From a bacterium (GTDB taxonomy: Bacteria > Myxococcota_A > Bradymonadia > Bradymonadales > Bradymonadaceae), in contig JAUIBR010000053.1 in assembly GCA_030427705.1 (NCBI GenBank), forward strand, positions 1 to 41,831: a DNA stretch of 41,831 nucleotides, written 5' to 3'. Position numbers and translations under genes: made by a program. This document shows, piece after piece, positions 17,601 to 26,321 of the stretch; within the stretch, counting starts at the first letter, position 1; the number at the start of each line of letters is the position of its first letter. The notes under the pieces were generated by a model, which did no database searches, was not told the DNA's origin, and saw nothing but the letters and a program-made list of their open reading frames with translations.

Positions 17601-17812
17601 GCATGTTGCAACGCGATGTAGACGAGAGTCTAAATCACCTCGCGACGAGCCTTGCTCGCGCGAGAGAGCGTAACGTGCCCAAAGATATCTATCGTTGTCA
17701 CCTAAACATGGCGATGGCGCTGGATGCCGTCGGCCGTTCCGCGGACGCCCAAACTCACCGGGACTCAGCACATGCTATCCGCAGCGAACTTCGCTGGCGA
17801 ATTTCAGCTTAG
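14618..17812 (+). CDS. Ser/Thr kinase with P-loop-like ATPase and TPR region (PknK-type)
   Basis: A 1064-residue cytoplasmic protein with no membrane helix. The N-terminal Hanks kinase (about 12-290) has Lys48 for ATP binding, a catalytic loop HGDLSPRN (His154, Gly155, Asp156) and DFG at 174-176. The catalytic loop lacks the Arg of HRD, so activation-loop phosphorylation may not be needed. The centre resembles the signalling ATPase of PknK/AfsR proteins: the P-loop position reads GELGAGRNH (396-404), with Arg replacing the Walker Lys and Asn replacing Thr/Ser, while a Walker B-like LVLVIDN (Asp515) remains. A winged-helix-like segment follows (near 590-640), then helical repeats to the end. 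AAGG at 14607-14610 supports the ATG. Its stop overlaps the opposing permease stop by four bases. It is likely a signal integrator that assembles partners rather than hydrolysing ATP centrally. Confidence 0.9.
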   Translation: MSRTERLESPQQFGKYELVARLAHGRMGDVYKAKSHGVEGFEKVFVVKVLNPALTQNPSFVETVIEEAKRTVTLSHANVVQVFDLGLEESSGNYYIAQEYVAGFDLGRSFRLGTTVKSPLEQELGLFIASEVAKGLDYAHRRKDYNFNSLNLLHGDLSPRNIMLSFDGEVKITDFGMARALALVPAIDNEDVIERLLFSAPEVVRGEPHSQSSDIFSLGLLTYNLLTGRHPYYDRDPDVVRDRAMNAEIPPLTDADNVPRQLMTLLESMLVPDPNGRTNSAGTVYEELVAYIFSNNLRADTRALGLYLQELKRQEFKLQPDETTQELGLEEISLADLQILHDASQEFHPDSTNAELPSHKIASVLGQEQRPSLPGSLEEHFASCRAGNGKAVLVSGELGAGRNHLPDRLPDALGWRGETRAFSIQTTPDDRYAPFGVLADFLEKALAVEGSSDGPIEQLRDAGTSEGALETFGSLWTTSGFRVLGAAVKQSHLLEVFENALGILTREGPLVLVIDNIESIDRVSLDVLRHITATIGERSFMLVMCTSSPELARSQFNLGNPENLVAVHANGERGPGRQTLANLSDNEASVLGVLSVTGHKLTQADVATITGLSNEALMGALKNLSEAGLIRVPQTGHYLSGTGDYHEWLSERLYGAVESMATSIARHFKHRIVNRAVPRFTPTLVRLYAIAGDRRRLMRDVNSMAGWLEYQGWFDTLSEFYAASARLVSQYIPGSPNARIDFMLRRAELALKMANIDICRASLEPVLPLSETVRNDFGSIRGQLLMGQMSMQQDDLVDAYHFFRRAITAAQALNSPDLTAKGMLAMARWHDRYGDARTGQTMIEGAMNLFTHWGSTRTELDTRALLLNRYVRLMNHRGMHFRADQISMELERLAEVTGMASVRCRAQWARANVLQSQNDYANARQCLSNARRLAYDHGLQALLVEVHREETGTALLAGDYEDVIGMSEQLVELGLEHQDFYSAQRGHDLKATALCMLQRDVDESLNHLATSLARARERNVPKDIYRCHLNMAMALDAVGRSADAQTHRDSAHAIRSELRWRISA

Positions 17813-19071
17813 TCGTAACGGAGACCTTCTACCGGATTCAGCCGGCTCGCCCACCACGCCGGACCAAGCGTTGCCAACAAACTGATGATGATGGCGACGA
17901 TACCAACGGCTGCGAACTCCCAGGGGACCATCTTAACTGGCAGGTAGTCGATCATATAAATCGACGGGTCGAGTCCGAAGTCTGTTCGCTTGATGATTTG
18001 GCAGACCACGTAGCCGCCGATGAGCCCATTCAGCGTACCCACGACACCAACGACCAAGCCTTCAATCATGAAGATTCTCATGATGCTCCACTTGGACGCC
18101 CCCATCGACTTGAGGATGGCAATCTCTTTCTGCTTATCGAGCACGATCATGATCAGCGTGCAGACGATGTTGAAGCTCGCCACCAATACGATGAAGCAGA
18201 ACAAGACAGCCAAAACCAATCGCTGTAGCCCCAGCGATGTGAAGAGGTTGTGGTTGAGCTCTCGCCAATCAAGGACGCGGAAGCGGCCGGGGGGCAGCGC
18301 GGCTTTGACTGCGCGACCGATGCGCGCGACATCAAAAACATCCTGCACCCTCAGGTCGACGCCAGTCACAACGTCACCTTGATTGAAGAAGTCTTGTAGT
18401 GCGCGATAATCGGTCATGACCAGACGGCTGTCATACTCGTGAAAGCCGCTGCGATAGATTCCCGCGATCTTAAATGACTTGCTGGAGGGACGATGCTCGG
18501 TACTCGTCCAGCGGTCTGGATCGAGGCTCTCAAGCGGGCTGGTGATCGTCAGGTCATCCCCTACTTTGACCTTGAGCTTCTTAGCGAGCGTGTCGCCAAT
18601 CAACACCTTTGGCTGTTTCTTGACGCCATCGGCGGGGAATCGGTCGAACTCCAAATCCAAGATGACGTCAGGTTCTTCCGTGTATTTTGGAAGGTCCGAC
18701 ACCGTTCGTACCGTCTTGGGGTCCACGCCTTTAATAAGGATGCCGGTCGTCTCACTTCCGTGAGTCGCGATCATCTCGTGAAAGATGAATGGGCTAGTCG
18801 CTGTGACACCATCGATCTTCCCAAGCGTTTCCTGAATCTCGCGGTAGTCGCGAAAATCGATGCCAAACTTGATAATCAAGATATGGCTGTTGATACCCAG
18901 AACGCGTTCACGAAAAGCCTCTTGGAACCCGCCAGTCACACTGACGACGCTGGTCAGCGCCATAACACCCAGAAAAACGCCCAGCATCGCGATGATACTG
19001 ATCGTCGATAGGAACGTGTGGCGCCGCTGCCGTAGGTGGCGCATCGCGATGAATGATTCGTATCGAGCCAT
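17809..19071 (-). CDS. LolC/LolE-family lipoprotein-releasing permease
   Basis: A 420-residue FtsX-fold permease (MacB_PCD plus FtsX domains). The first helix is near residues 20-45 (FLSTISIIAMLGVFLGVMALTSVVSV) with the following GGFQ motif typical of LolC/LolE. A large periplasmic domain follows (about 50-265), then three C-terminal helices (about 270-300, 320-350, 375-405). In the Lol pathway such proteins lift lipoproteins from the inner membrane for delivery to LolA, powered by the ATPase LolD. No lolD or lolA is within the window. Many lipoproteins are encoded here, so demand for the pathway is clear. The ATG at 19071 is preferred to the TTG at 19083 because it gives a normal LolC-like N-terminus, although neither has a strong ribosome site. 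A single such gene suggests a LolCE-type hybrid, but paralogs may exist elsewhere. Confidence 0.88.
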   Translation of the reverse strand: MARYESFIAMRHLRQRRHTFLSTISIIAMLGVFLGVMALTSVVSVTGGFQEAFRERVLGINSHILIIKFGIDFRDYREIQETLGKIDGVTATSPFIFHEMIATHGSETTGILIKGVDPKTVRTVSDLPKYTEEPDVILDLEFDRFPADGVKKQPKVLIGDTLAKKLKVKVGDDLTITSPLESLDPDRWTSTEHRPSSKSFKIAGIYRSGFHEYDSRLVMTDYRALQDFFNQGDVVTGVDLRVQDVFDVARIGRAVKAALPPGRFRVLDWRELNHNLFTSLGLQRLVLAVLFCFIVLVASFNIVCTLIMIVLDKQKEIAILKSMGASKWSIMRIFMIEGLVVGVVGTLNGLIGGYVVCQIIKRTDFGLDPSIYMIDYLPVKMVPWEFAAVGIVAIIISLLATLGPAWWASRLNPVEGLRYD

Positions 19072-19254
19072 GGACTTCAACAAGAGGACGAAATTGCAAC
19101 CGACGTGGTTATAGGAATTGTTCCATCATGGCAACCGGCGTGGGGAAATGTGACAAGTTCTGGATGCGCACGAGTCGCTTTGACCGACTTTTCGAATACG
19201 AGTACGATGCCCGAGAAGACTACCCAAAGAGCTTGTTGTGTGTTGGAGGATGGC

Positions 19255-20925
19255 ATGAAGCCACGTTTGTTTATCGCCGCGATGTTGTTGGCATTCACCT
19301 CGCTTTGGATCGCTTGCAGCGACAGTGAAGATTCGGTTTGTGGTGGTGACTCAGATTGTCCCACCGACCAGGTTTGTCAGGACGGTGTCTGTAAACTACC
19401 CAGCCGAGTTCGATGCGTCGGTGACCCCGACTGCAGTGGCGGGGAACGTTGTGTCGATGGCGTCTGTCGCGCAATCAGCGACAACAACACGAACAACGTC
19501 AACAACGTCAACAATCAGAACAACATCAACAACAACACGGACATGGGCGCGGACTTCCCGCCCGATATGCCTCGTGACAATGTGAACCCCGAGGTGGTGT
19601 CGATCACGCCCGCAGACGGCACCACGGATGTCGCGGTGGACGCACAAGTTGAAGTTGTGTTCAGTGAGGCGATGAATCCGCTGACCGTGAACTTCCAGTC
19701 CTTGGTCCTCAAAAACCCTGCCGGACAAGATGTGCCGGCGATGGTGACTTACAATCCAGACACGTTCACAGCGACGCTCGTACCGACCGCGCCGTTGAAT
19801 CCTTCGTCTGGGTATCGAGTTGTGCCGCTTTCAACGCTTCGAGATCCAGCCGGAAACTCGCTACTGGAACCGGCGCCCGAAGCGCGTTTCTACACCGCTG
19901 CGAATGAGCCAGCGAATCACACCGCGCTCGCCGCACGCTTTGCTCCCGTGATCTATCAGTCGATTGAAAACGAGACCGGCGCGGCCGTGAATTACGATTT
20001 GCCAACAACCGTGAATTTCGACGGCGATTTCACAGCACGGAACAACAAGGCAGCCGCTCAGACGTCGGCACCAACTGCCAATGTGTACTACAGCGTTGTG
20101 GAGTCGAAGACGCATTATTTCATCGTTTACGCCCTCTACTACCCGGTTCGAAAAGTCGACACCACATTGAACGAGCATGATTTCACAGGCGTCCTCTTCG
20201 TCATCGACAAGGCGACCGAGAGCTTCAAGCTTGCCGAGGGTCTCAAAGTAGATAGCGGCAATGACACCATCTTCGCGTGGAAGCCAGATTCAAGTGATGT
20301 CTCCGGCACAGGTCAGCCACAGATTTTGGACGACTTCCCTGACGCTGACTTCGATGGAGAGCGATATCCTATGTACATTCCTCGAGGTATCCATGCTGCT
20401 TGTCACTGGACGCAGCAGGGACCGGCGGTTCCAACCGGATGCTTCCACTCCTCACAGGAGTTTACGGACGGTCCTAACGCTGGCGTGATCATGCGACCCG
20501 GCACAGCCCAAACATACGCGATGGCGGTCGACAATAACGGCCAAAAAGAAATGGAATATGGCCTGGTGCCGCTCAATTCCCTTTGGGCGCGTCGCACCGA
20601 CGTGGACAATGAGCTTCTGTGGGAGCAGCTGACGGTTTACCAACCCATCGATTCCCGTCCTTCTCGGTATAATGATGCGGAAGAGCCAATTGTCTGGCCA
20701 AACCGATTGGTCAGCGATGACACCGACACCTTTGGCAAACCTCCATTTGCGTGGTTGAAGCTGTCCGGCGATCCCAACCAGGGGCAGTGGTTGTTCGACC
20801 CAGCATATATCATGACGGTTCGATACAACTTCGGAACGATGTACTCCAACGAGTACTGCTTCAACTCGTACCTCGGTATCGATAATCGGGGCGACGCGAC
20901 CCACCCTGAGTGTCCCGCGCCATGA
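19255..20925 (+). CDS. Cys-rich, Ig-like lipoprotein with Asn-rich linker
   Basis: A 556-residue predicted surface lipoprotein. The ATG at 19255 has GGAGG at 19245-19249, and the product then opens with MKPRLFIAAMLLAFTSLWIAC, a lipoprotein signal. Two short Cys-rich units follow, each with CxxDxxC and a QVCQDGVC/RCVDGVC end, resembling the repeated cysteine motifs of myxobacterial surface proteins. Next comes an Asn-rich linker, then a bacterial Ig-like domain of the SbsA/Big_5 type (PEVVSITPADGTTDVAVD, about residues 105-210). The C-terminal 340 residues are aromatic- and Asp-rich and unassigned. The last four bases overlap the start of the small lipoprotein 20922-21143, so the two are probably coupled. 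Confidence 0.86.
   Translation: MKPRLFIAAMLLAFTSLWIACSDSEDSVCGGDSDCPTDQVCQDGVCKLPSRVRCVGDPDCSGGERCVDGVCRAISDNNTNNVNNVNNQNNINNNTDMGADFPPDMPRDNVNPEVVSITPADGTTDVAVDAQVEVVFSEAMNPLTVNFQSLVLKNPAGQDVPAMVTYNPDTFTATLVPTAPLNPSSGYRVVPLSTLRDPAGNSLLEPAPEARFYTAANEPANHTALAARFAPVIYQSIENETGAAVNYDLPTTVNFDGDFTARNNKAAAQTSAPTANVYYSVVESKTHYFIVYALYYPVRKVDTTLNEHDFTGVLFVIDKATESFKLAEGLKVDSGNDTIFAWKPDSSDVSGTGQPQILDDFPDADFDGERYPMYIPRGIHAACHWTQQGPAVPTGCFHSSQEFTDGPNAGVIMRPGTAQTYAMAVDNNGQKEMEYGLVPLNSLWARRTDVDNELLWEQLTVYQPIDSRPSRYNDAEEPIVWPNRLVSDDTDTFGKPPFAWLKLSGDPNQGQWLFDPAYIMTVRYNFGTMYSNEYCFNSYLGIDNRGDATHPECPAP
19483..19536. repeat. Asn-rich linker repeat
   Basis: Eighteen codons dominated by AAC (Asn-Asn-X with X as Thr, Val, Gln, Ile) within the lipoprotein 19255-20925. 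It is less regular than the tandem array at 3784-3918 but encodes the same type of spacer, so the design is shared by two unlinked lipoproteins in this window. Confidence 0.7.
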
Positions 20926-21143
20926 AACGAATCGTCTTAGCAGCCATGGTGTGCATACTAACTGCCTGCGGCGGGTCGGACCCTCAACCCGATCCAACAC
21001 CGGTCGAGCAGCAAACCAAAGCCGTAGAACCCACCGCAGACGACATGAAAAAATGTCCATGCGGCAAGGGTGATTGGGAGCAGCTTCCTCCCGGCACAAA
21101 AGCCGAAGAAACCGAAGCCGAACCCAAACCTACGACGCCTTAG
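20922..21143 (+). CDS. Small lipoprotein, Pro/Glu-rich
   Basis: A 73-residue predicted lipoprotein. The ATG at 20922 overlaps the preceding stop (ATGA) and is followed by KRIVLAAMVCILTAC, a signal with lipobox. The mature part is Pro/Thr/Glu-rich with one CPCGKGDWEQLPPG segment. The in-frame GTG at 20910 would put charged residues in front without need. Probably coexpressed with the large lipoprotein upstream. No family recognised. Confidence 0.75.
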   Translation: MKRIVLAAMVCILTACGGSDPQPDPTPVEQQTKAVEPTADDMKKCPCGKGDWEQLPPGTKAEETEAEPKPTTP

Positions 21144-21243
21144 GCCCTGCTTCGCGTTGCGCCATCCCACCCTTTCGTAGTAGCTAAATACCCAAGCAAA
21201 ACAGCTTAGATTACGGCCCTTGGGCCAAGTTTTGGGTGTTGAG

Positions 21244-24200
21244 ATGAAGGACTACTCCGAAAAGCTCGTGTCATTCAGCCAGGTCTCCCCAACCATCTTT
21301 ATCGGTTTGGGCGGCAGCGGCTCTGATGTCGTCAATCGAATTGCGGCCAAGCTGAAGAGTCGATGGAACTGGCACACACTTGACCAGCTCATCCACTTTT
21401 TCGCCCTCGACACGAATACCCACGACCTCTCGAATCAAGAGCATGTTCCGCGTGACAACCGCATCTTGATTTCGGACTTCGACAAGCGGTCCTTCATCGA
21501 GCAAAAGCGAGGTTCGGGCCACGAAAAGGAAGACTCCTTCGTCACTCAGTGGGTCCACGATTGGTACCAATTCCGCGGAACACGCGGTGCTGGTGCCGGG
21601 CAAATCCGCATCGAAAGCCGCTTGAGCATGTACTATCAGCTCGAACAAGACCGCGGCAAAATCATCCAGCGCTTGAACAAGGCAATGAACACGGCACGTC
21701 ACCACGACAACCCGTATCGAAAGAACAACCCACCGCATTTCAACGTCTTCATCTACGGGAGTGTCGCTGGGGGAACCGGTTCGGGCTCGTTCCTATCGGT
21801 TGCTTACCTGATGAAGGAGCTCATCACTGCGCAGGGATGGATTCCGAAGGTTTTTGGCACGCTCATCATGCCAAGCCTTTTCCTGAACGACGTTCCAGGC
21901 GCGCTGCACCCCGATATCAACGCAAACGGTTACGCGGCGCTCAAGGAATTGGAACATCTCATGAAGCTTGGGGCCGAGGGATCGGTGACCGAGGAGGCAT
22001 TCCACTACAATCCGCAGTTGGCCCACCAACCGAACGTCACGGACAAGCCGTTCGACTTCGTATACATCGCCGACAAACCGACGATGTTCGAAATCGATGC
22101 ATACAAAAACGCAATCGCTGACGCTGCGTACCTGTTGTTGTACTCGCCGATTCTGGGAGCGCAGGCGTCTGACTACGACAACTACGAGAAACACCAGAAG
22201 GGCCTGATTAGTGGCTACACTGTCTACTACGGCAGCAACGGTTGCTCCGTCCTGATACTCCCGGACCAGGATATTTTGGAGTACTGCGCGATGCGCTACG
22301 CCGCAAAGGCGATGGGTGATTATCTGTTGTTCAAAACCGGCGACGATGGCGCGGATTTCGAGATCAATTTCAATGATCCGAAGTTCCAGCGGCTTTCGAA
22401 ACAAGCACAAGCCGAAGAAATCGACCAGAAGTTCGTGTCCTTCGTCGAGTACATGGCACGACGCGAGGTCGAGGACGAGATCGCGAACGGTCCGTACCAG
22501 GCTGTGTCGAAACTACAGACTCCGACAGGAAGCAACCTTCTTCAGGAGTTCAACAACCTTGTGGATACGTTTGGCCAAGAGGTTGCGGAGTCGCTGTCCC
22601 TGCACACGCTGACCACCACCGATATTCTGCCGTCCAACATCAAAGTTGATTCGGAGGTGAACGACCTTCGAAACGAGCTCAACGAGAGCCGAGCGAAGAT
22701 TCGAGGAATTTGGGATGCCGCTCGCCAAGACATTAAGAGCGGCCGTGTCATCCGCGACTTCTTCCAGCGTCACCAATCTAATCCGTACCAACAACGCCTG
22801 TTCTTGGTGCGTGCGAAAGATCGTTTGCGTGAGCAGATCGAAGAGCTGAACGGCCGAATAGACACGACACGTTCCGCGATCGACCTGTCTGGCGACGAAG
22901 TCTCGAGCAAGATGAAAGATTGGCGCGAGCGGCTGAATGAAACCGCTGAATGGACCATGATGGAGCGGATCAAGCGCAAGAACGAAGACTTCGAATTCAC
23001 GCGTTCCGGTTTTGTTGAGTACTTCAACGGCGAGCTGGTCGAAGGCAACCGAATTCTGACGGTGTCCGAGTTCAAACGCGACTACATCCGCGAGGCGCTA
23101 GAACATTTTGAACATCGATTGGATGCGTTCCGAACCGTAGCCTCGCAGGCAGCCGAGTCCATCTCGGAAATCCACAAAGAATGCGAAGATGCTCGAGTTT
23201 CGGGACGTTTCGCGCACGGTGAAGGTCAATCCAACGCGTATATTTTGGACGTCGAAGCACTCGATGAAGTCGGGGGTGAGCGACTTTGGAATTACTATTT
23301 CGAGGATCGATTCGTCGCAGACGGTCGTGAGCTCAATTACTTCGATGAACAAGCGATCTTCGGCGTGATCACGGACGCGTTCAACCCCAAACAGGATGAA
23401 CAAGGTCGGCGCGTCACGAAGAGTTCGAAAGAAATCACCGACGAAATCAAGGCCGGCCTGACCACCCTTGGGCGCGAAAGACTCGCCCCAGAGATCGTCG
23501 GGACGCGAAGCGGCGGCACGGACATGTCCGAGAAGGGTCTGCGTCTGGACGACGCCCTACTCTACGAGGCGCGCTATCACTTCAAGCGACAGTTTGCCGA
23601 GGACGGTTCCAACGCGGAACCAACTCAAGAACAGATCAATGGTTACATCAAGTCGAAGATTCGGTTCTGCGACAACAAATCGGCTCCGCTAGCCACGTTC
23701 CACGAATCCGAGGATTCAAGGGTCATTAATTCGGAGGCAAGCCTGGTCGGAGTGCATGACGCATACAAAGACGTCCTGGGACCATGTGTTGACGAGGTGT
23801 TGCCGCATGCACAATCGATCCCGAACTGGTTCGATGAAAAGACGATGGTCTTCTACCACGCAAACCTTGGCATCCCGCTGTTCTACTACAAACGCGTGAA
23901 TGGCGAGATGATGGCCAACTACCAGCGGCTGATGGAGAAACCACCGGCCGAACGTGGCTACCCGCTCCACATCGATGCGAACTGGGAAGACGCCCTTGCG
24001 AACCTTGACCCTAACCAAACTCGTGCCGAAGAACGAAAGAACGAAGAACGGGATTCAAGGTTAGGGTTTGCGGTCGGATTTGCCCTCGGGGTCTTCCGGG
24101 AAGAGCCGGATGGACGCGTCTTCTGGCATGTCGGAACATTCGATGACGAGCTTGGGCCGAACAGATTCCGCGCGTTCAAGGCCTTGTCCAAATTGGACGA

Positions 24201-24414
24201 GCGGACGAGGCGTCGGATCGATGCAAAACTCACGGAAGCGCGACGTGCGATAGATAGGGGCGAAGACCCGAGCCTCGTTCAGCGATTGCGTGATTACCTT
24301 GCCGAGCTTGATGAGGTCATCTGGGCGCTCGAGCAAAAGAAAGACGCGTCGCAAGCTGCGTTGCTCGATTTCGTGAAGCGTGAAGAAGAGCTCCTGAAAG
24401 ACTGGCTTGGCTAG
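21244..24414 (+). CDS. Large tubulin/FtsZ-superfamily protein
   Basis: A 1056-residue protein whose N-terminal third (about 10-370) carries tubulin/FtsZ-like nucleotide-binding signatures. GLGGSGSDVVN at 21-31 resembles the first glycine-rich loop, and A-G-G-T-G-S-G-S at 175-182 matches the G-box GGGTG(T/S)G signature. This is the Tubulin_2-type or FtsZl-like branch rather than canonical FtsZ (about 380 residues). The remaining ~650 residues include charged helical, coiled-coil-prone stretches (about 440-700) and a mixed C-terminal domain with no family I can name. No membrane helix or signal is seen, so it is cytoplasmic. The ATG at 21244 is chosen over TTG 21220; no strong ribosome site is visible. 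Its stop shares one base with the next GTG start. Makarova and Koonin described large FtsZ-like families linked to membrane remodelling with a VWA protein and a GTPase; those exact partners are not adjacent here. Confidence 0.87.
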   Translation: MKDYSEKLVSFSQVSPTIFIGLGGSGSDVVNRIAAKLKSRWNWHTLDQLIHFFALDTNTHDLSNQEHVPRDNRILISDFDKRSFIEQKRGSGHEKEDSFVTQWVHDWYQFRGTRGAGAGQIRIESRLSMYYQLEQDRGKIIQRLNKAMNTARHHDNPYRKNNPPHFNVFIYGSVAGGTGSGSFLSVAYLMKELITAQGWIPKVFGTLIMPSLFLNDVPGALHPDINANGYAALKELEHLMKLGAEGSVTEEAFHYNPQLAHQPNVTDKPFDFVYIADKPTMFEIDAYKNAIADAAYLLLYSPILGAQASDYDNYEKHQKGLISGYTVYYGSNGCSVLILPDQDILEYCAMRYAAKAMGDYLLFKTGDDGADFEINFNDPKFQRLSKQAQAEEIDQKFVSFVEYMARREVEDEIANGPYQAVSKLQTPTGSNLLQEFNNLVDTFGQEVAESLSLHTLTTTDILPSNIKVDSEVNDLRNELNESRAKIRGIWDAARQDIKSGRVIRDFFQRHQSNPYQQRLFLVRAKDRLREQIEELNGRIDTTRSAIDLSGDEVSSKMKDWRERLNETAEWTMMERIKRKNEDFEFTRSGFVEYFNGELVEGNRILTVSEFKRDYIREALEHFEHRLDAFRTVASQAAESISEIHKECEDARVSGRFAHGEGQSNAYILDVEALDEVGGERLWNYYFEDRFVADGRELNYFDEQAIFGVITDAFNPKQDEQGRRVTKSSKEITDEIKAGLTTLGRERLAPEIVGTRSGGTDMSEKGLRLDDALLYEARYHFKRQFAEDGSNAEPTQEQINGYIKSKIRFCDNKSAPLATFHESEDSRVINSEASLVGVHDAYKDVLGPCVDEVLPHAQSIPNWFDEKTMVFYHANLGIPLFYYKRVNGEMMANYQRLMEKPPAERGYPLHIDANWEDALANLDPNQTRAEERKNEERDSRLGFAVGFALGVFREEPDGRVFWHVGTFDDELGPNRFRAFKALSKLDERTRRRIDAKLTEARRAIDRGEDPSLVQRLRDYLAELDEVIWALEQKKDASQAALLDFVKREEELLKDWLG

Positions 24415-26318
24415 TGCATCGCGCCTTCTTCATCACACTGGGGCGGCGATTGGACCCCATCGGGGCGGCTATTGCCCACGAGTTCGAGGTGCGCAAGCGC
24501 TATGGTGTTCTACCCGAGGACACCGAGGCCGAATTCCTTGAAGCTCCCATCGAGGGCGTGGGAAATCTTTCGCGCCCGGTCGAATTGCTCAAAGACAAGC
24601 TCTGGGAGGACATCATCGACCGCCTAACGCGGTTGTTGACGTTCCAAAACGACGCGGACGCATTCCATTTGGATATCGTCCTGCTAACGAATTTCGGGGA
24701 GTCATTGGCCGTTGGTGCGACCCGGGTCATCGTCGACGCGTTGCTAGATGTGGTTCCAAAAGAGTTCGCGACAATCTTCCCCAAACACCAACAAGGACAT
24801 CAGCGGCGGTGGCGAATATTGCCAATCGGCGTCGTCCCTGGTCGGCGCGACTCAGAACGAGAACGAAACGACTGCATCATGGACGCCGCGGCTTTTCACG
24901 ATCATGTGGAGAGCCAACGCGAAGCAAACGCCGACGATTCGGATTTCCCGATCGAGCGACTTTTCTTGATGGACACGATGACTCCGCGCGGCGTCATTAC
25001 CTTCGACGAGGTCTGTATCCAATCGCGGGAGTTTTGCAGATTTCTCCTATTTTCTGGGCTCCGGACGACCGTCCCTATGACGCAGTTGTTGGAGGCAGAG
25101 GTGAACGAGATTGGAGGGACGTTTTCAGTCGCCGGAGCAAGCCTGGCGTTGGACAAGCTGCACCTGCGGCTCACCGAACGGTTGTGCGCAGCAACCGCGA
25201 ACGTGCTCGATACACGCCATACCGAGGAGTGTCCGTCCCTTGCGGGCTTATTGTCGGCTGAGGCCGTCGTCGATGAACGGGCGTGCGACGCTGCGTGTGA
25301 GACCATCGCAACGTTCGGTGTCAACGCGCTTGAGGCCGACGGGCTCCCTGTCATGAACGCGGTAATATCCCGTTACAGAGACCTACCGAAGTGGATTCAA
25401 GCCGCAGGGGAAGAGGCGAAATGGAATCGCGACTCTAGCGAAAACGGTTCGAAGCCCAAACGCTCATCGCATGCAGGTGCAATCGGCGCGTCCACCGCAG
25501 CGTTATCTGGAGTTCTGTTCTTAGCCGCCCATTATGCGGTCGGTTGGACCATCGTTGCCAGCGCTGGTCTGGCAGCAGGGTTCGGCGTCGCTGCCCTGGC
25601 GATCTTGGGAGCCATGCTCTTCATGACCAACCGACGGGGCACCAACGACAAGAAGAAATCCAGCACGAATCAAGACCAACAGGACCCAATTGACGTGCTG
25701 GTGGACCGGCTTTTGTTGGAAGCCGATGCTTGGACCCGAAAACTCATTGACGTCGAAACCGAGGTGAAGAAGACCGCTGTCGCCTTGGGAACACGCGAGG
25801 TCAATGCTGAGGAAGACCTGGAAGCATCAGCGTTTCATGCGAACCTTCTGACGAACGAAATCGCGGATGCTCTCTATGCGAAGAAAGCCCACGACCCGGC
25901 AGTGTTTGTTGACCAGTTCGTTGATGCGTGCGGTGGCTGGTCCGGATTGTTGGAATCACCGGCGTCGATGAACGATGCGTCGATGCAAGACTCCGCTTGG
26001 AAGCGCTTTGACCTCGACCGCGGACAATTCGAGGTGGGCGACGTCCGCAAGTCATTAGAAGACGCTCTTGCACAAGCAGTAGTTCAATTCCAAAACGGGA
26101 TCGAGCCAACACTGGAGCACAAAAGCCGAGAACAGTTCGACCCGACCGGTATAAATGATGTGCTCGCCAACCAGATAATCGCTGGCGATCTGAAGCTCCC
26201 CGACGAACTGGGTCGACTCAATCGCACACCGCACCCCTGTTTTCCCATCGATGCTTGGGTGATCTCCGCAGTCATCGACATCCACCGGGACGCCATCACC
26301 ATCTTTAACCTCGAATAG
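24414..26318 (+). CDS. Two-TM partner of the tubulin-like protein
   Basis: A 634-residue protein starting with GTG at 24414, one base inside the tubulin-like gene's stop (TAGTG), so coupled translation is likely. The first 350 residues form an alpha/beta-looking cytoplasmic domain beginning HRAFFITLGRRLDP, with a long strand-like DIVLLTNFG region. Two adjacent hydrophobic helices follow at about 356-378 and 382-406 (Ala/Gly-rich), then a basic Lys-rich turn and about 210 acidic helical residues. The topology suggests that both large domains face the cytoplasm with a hairpin in the membrane. No known family recognised. The context suggests a membrane anchor or regulator for a tubulin-like polymer. 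MoeA starts three bases downstream. Confidence 0.85.
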   Translation: MHRAFFITLGRRLDPIGAAIAHEFEVRKRYGVLPEDTEAEFLEAPIEGVGNLSRPVELLKDKLWEDIIDRLTRLLTFQNDADAFHLDIVLLTNFGESLAVGATRVIVDALLDVVPKEFATIFPKHQQGHQRRWRILPIGVVPGRRDSERERNDCIMDAAAFHDHVESQREANADDSDFPIERLFLMDTMTPRGVITFDEVCIQSREFCRFLLFSGLRTTVPMTQLLEAEVNEIGGTFSVAGASLALDKLHLRLTERLCAATANVLDTRHTEECPSLAGLLSAEAVVDERACDAACETIATFGVNALEADGLPVMNAVISRYRDLPKWIQAAGEEAKWNRDSSENGSKPKRSSHAGAIGASTAALSGVLFLAAHYAVGWTIVASAGLAAGFGVAALAILGAMLFMTNRRGTNDKKKSSTNQDQQDPIDVLVDRLLLEADAWTRKLIDVETEVKKTAVALGTREVNAEEDLEASAFHANLLTNEIADALYAKKAHDPAVFVDQFVDACGGWSGLLESPASMNDASMQDSAWKRFDLDRGQFEVGDVRKSLEDALAQAVVQFQNGIEPTLEHKSREQFDPTGINDVLANQIIAGDLKLPDELGRLNRTPHPCFPIDAWVISAVIDIHRDAITIFNLE

Positions 26319-26321
26319 ACT

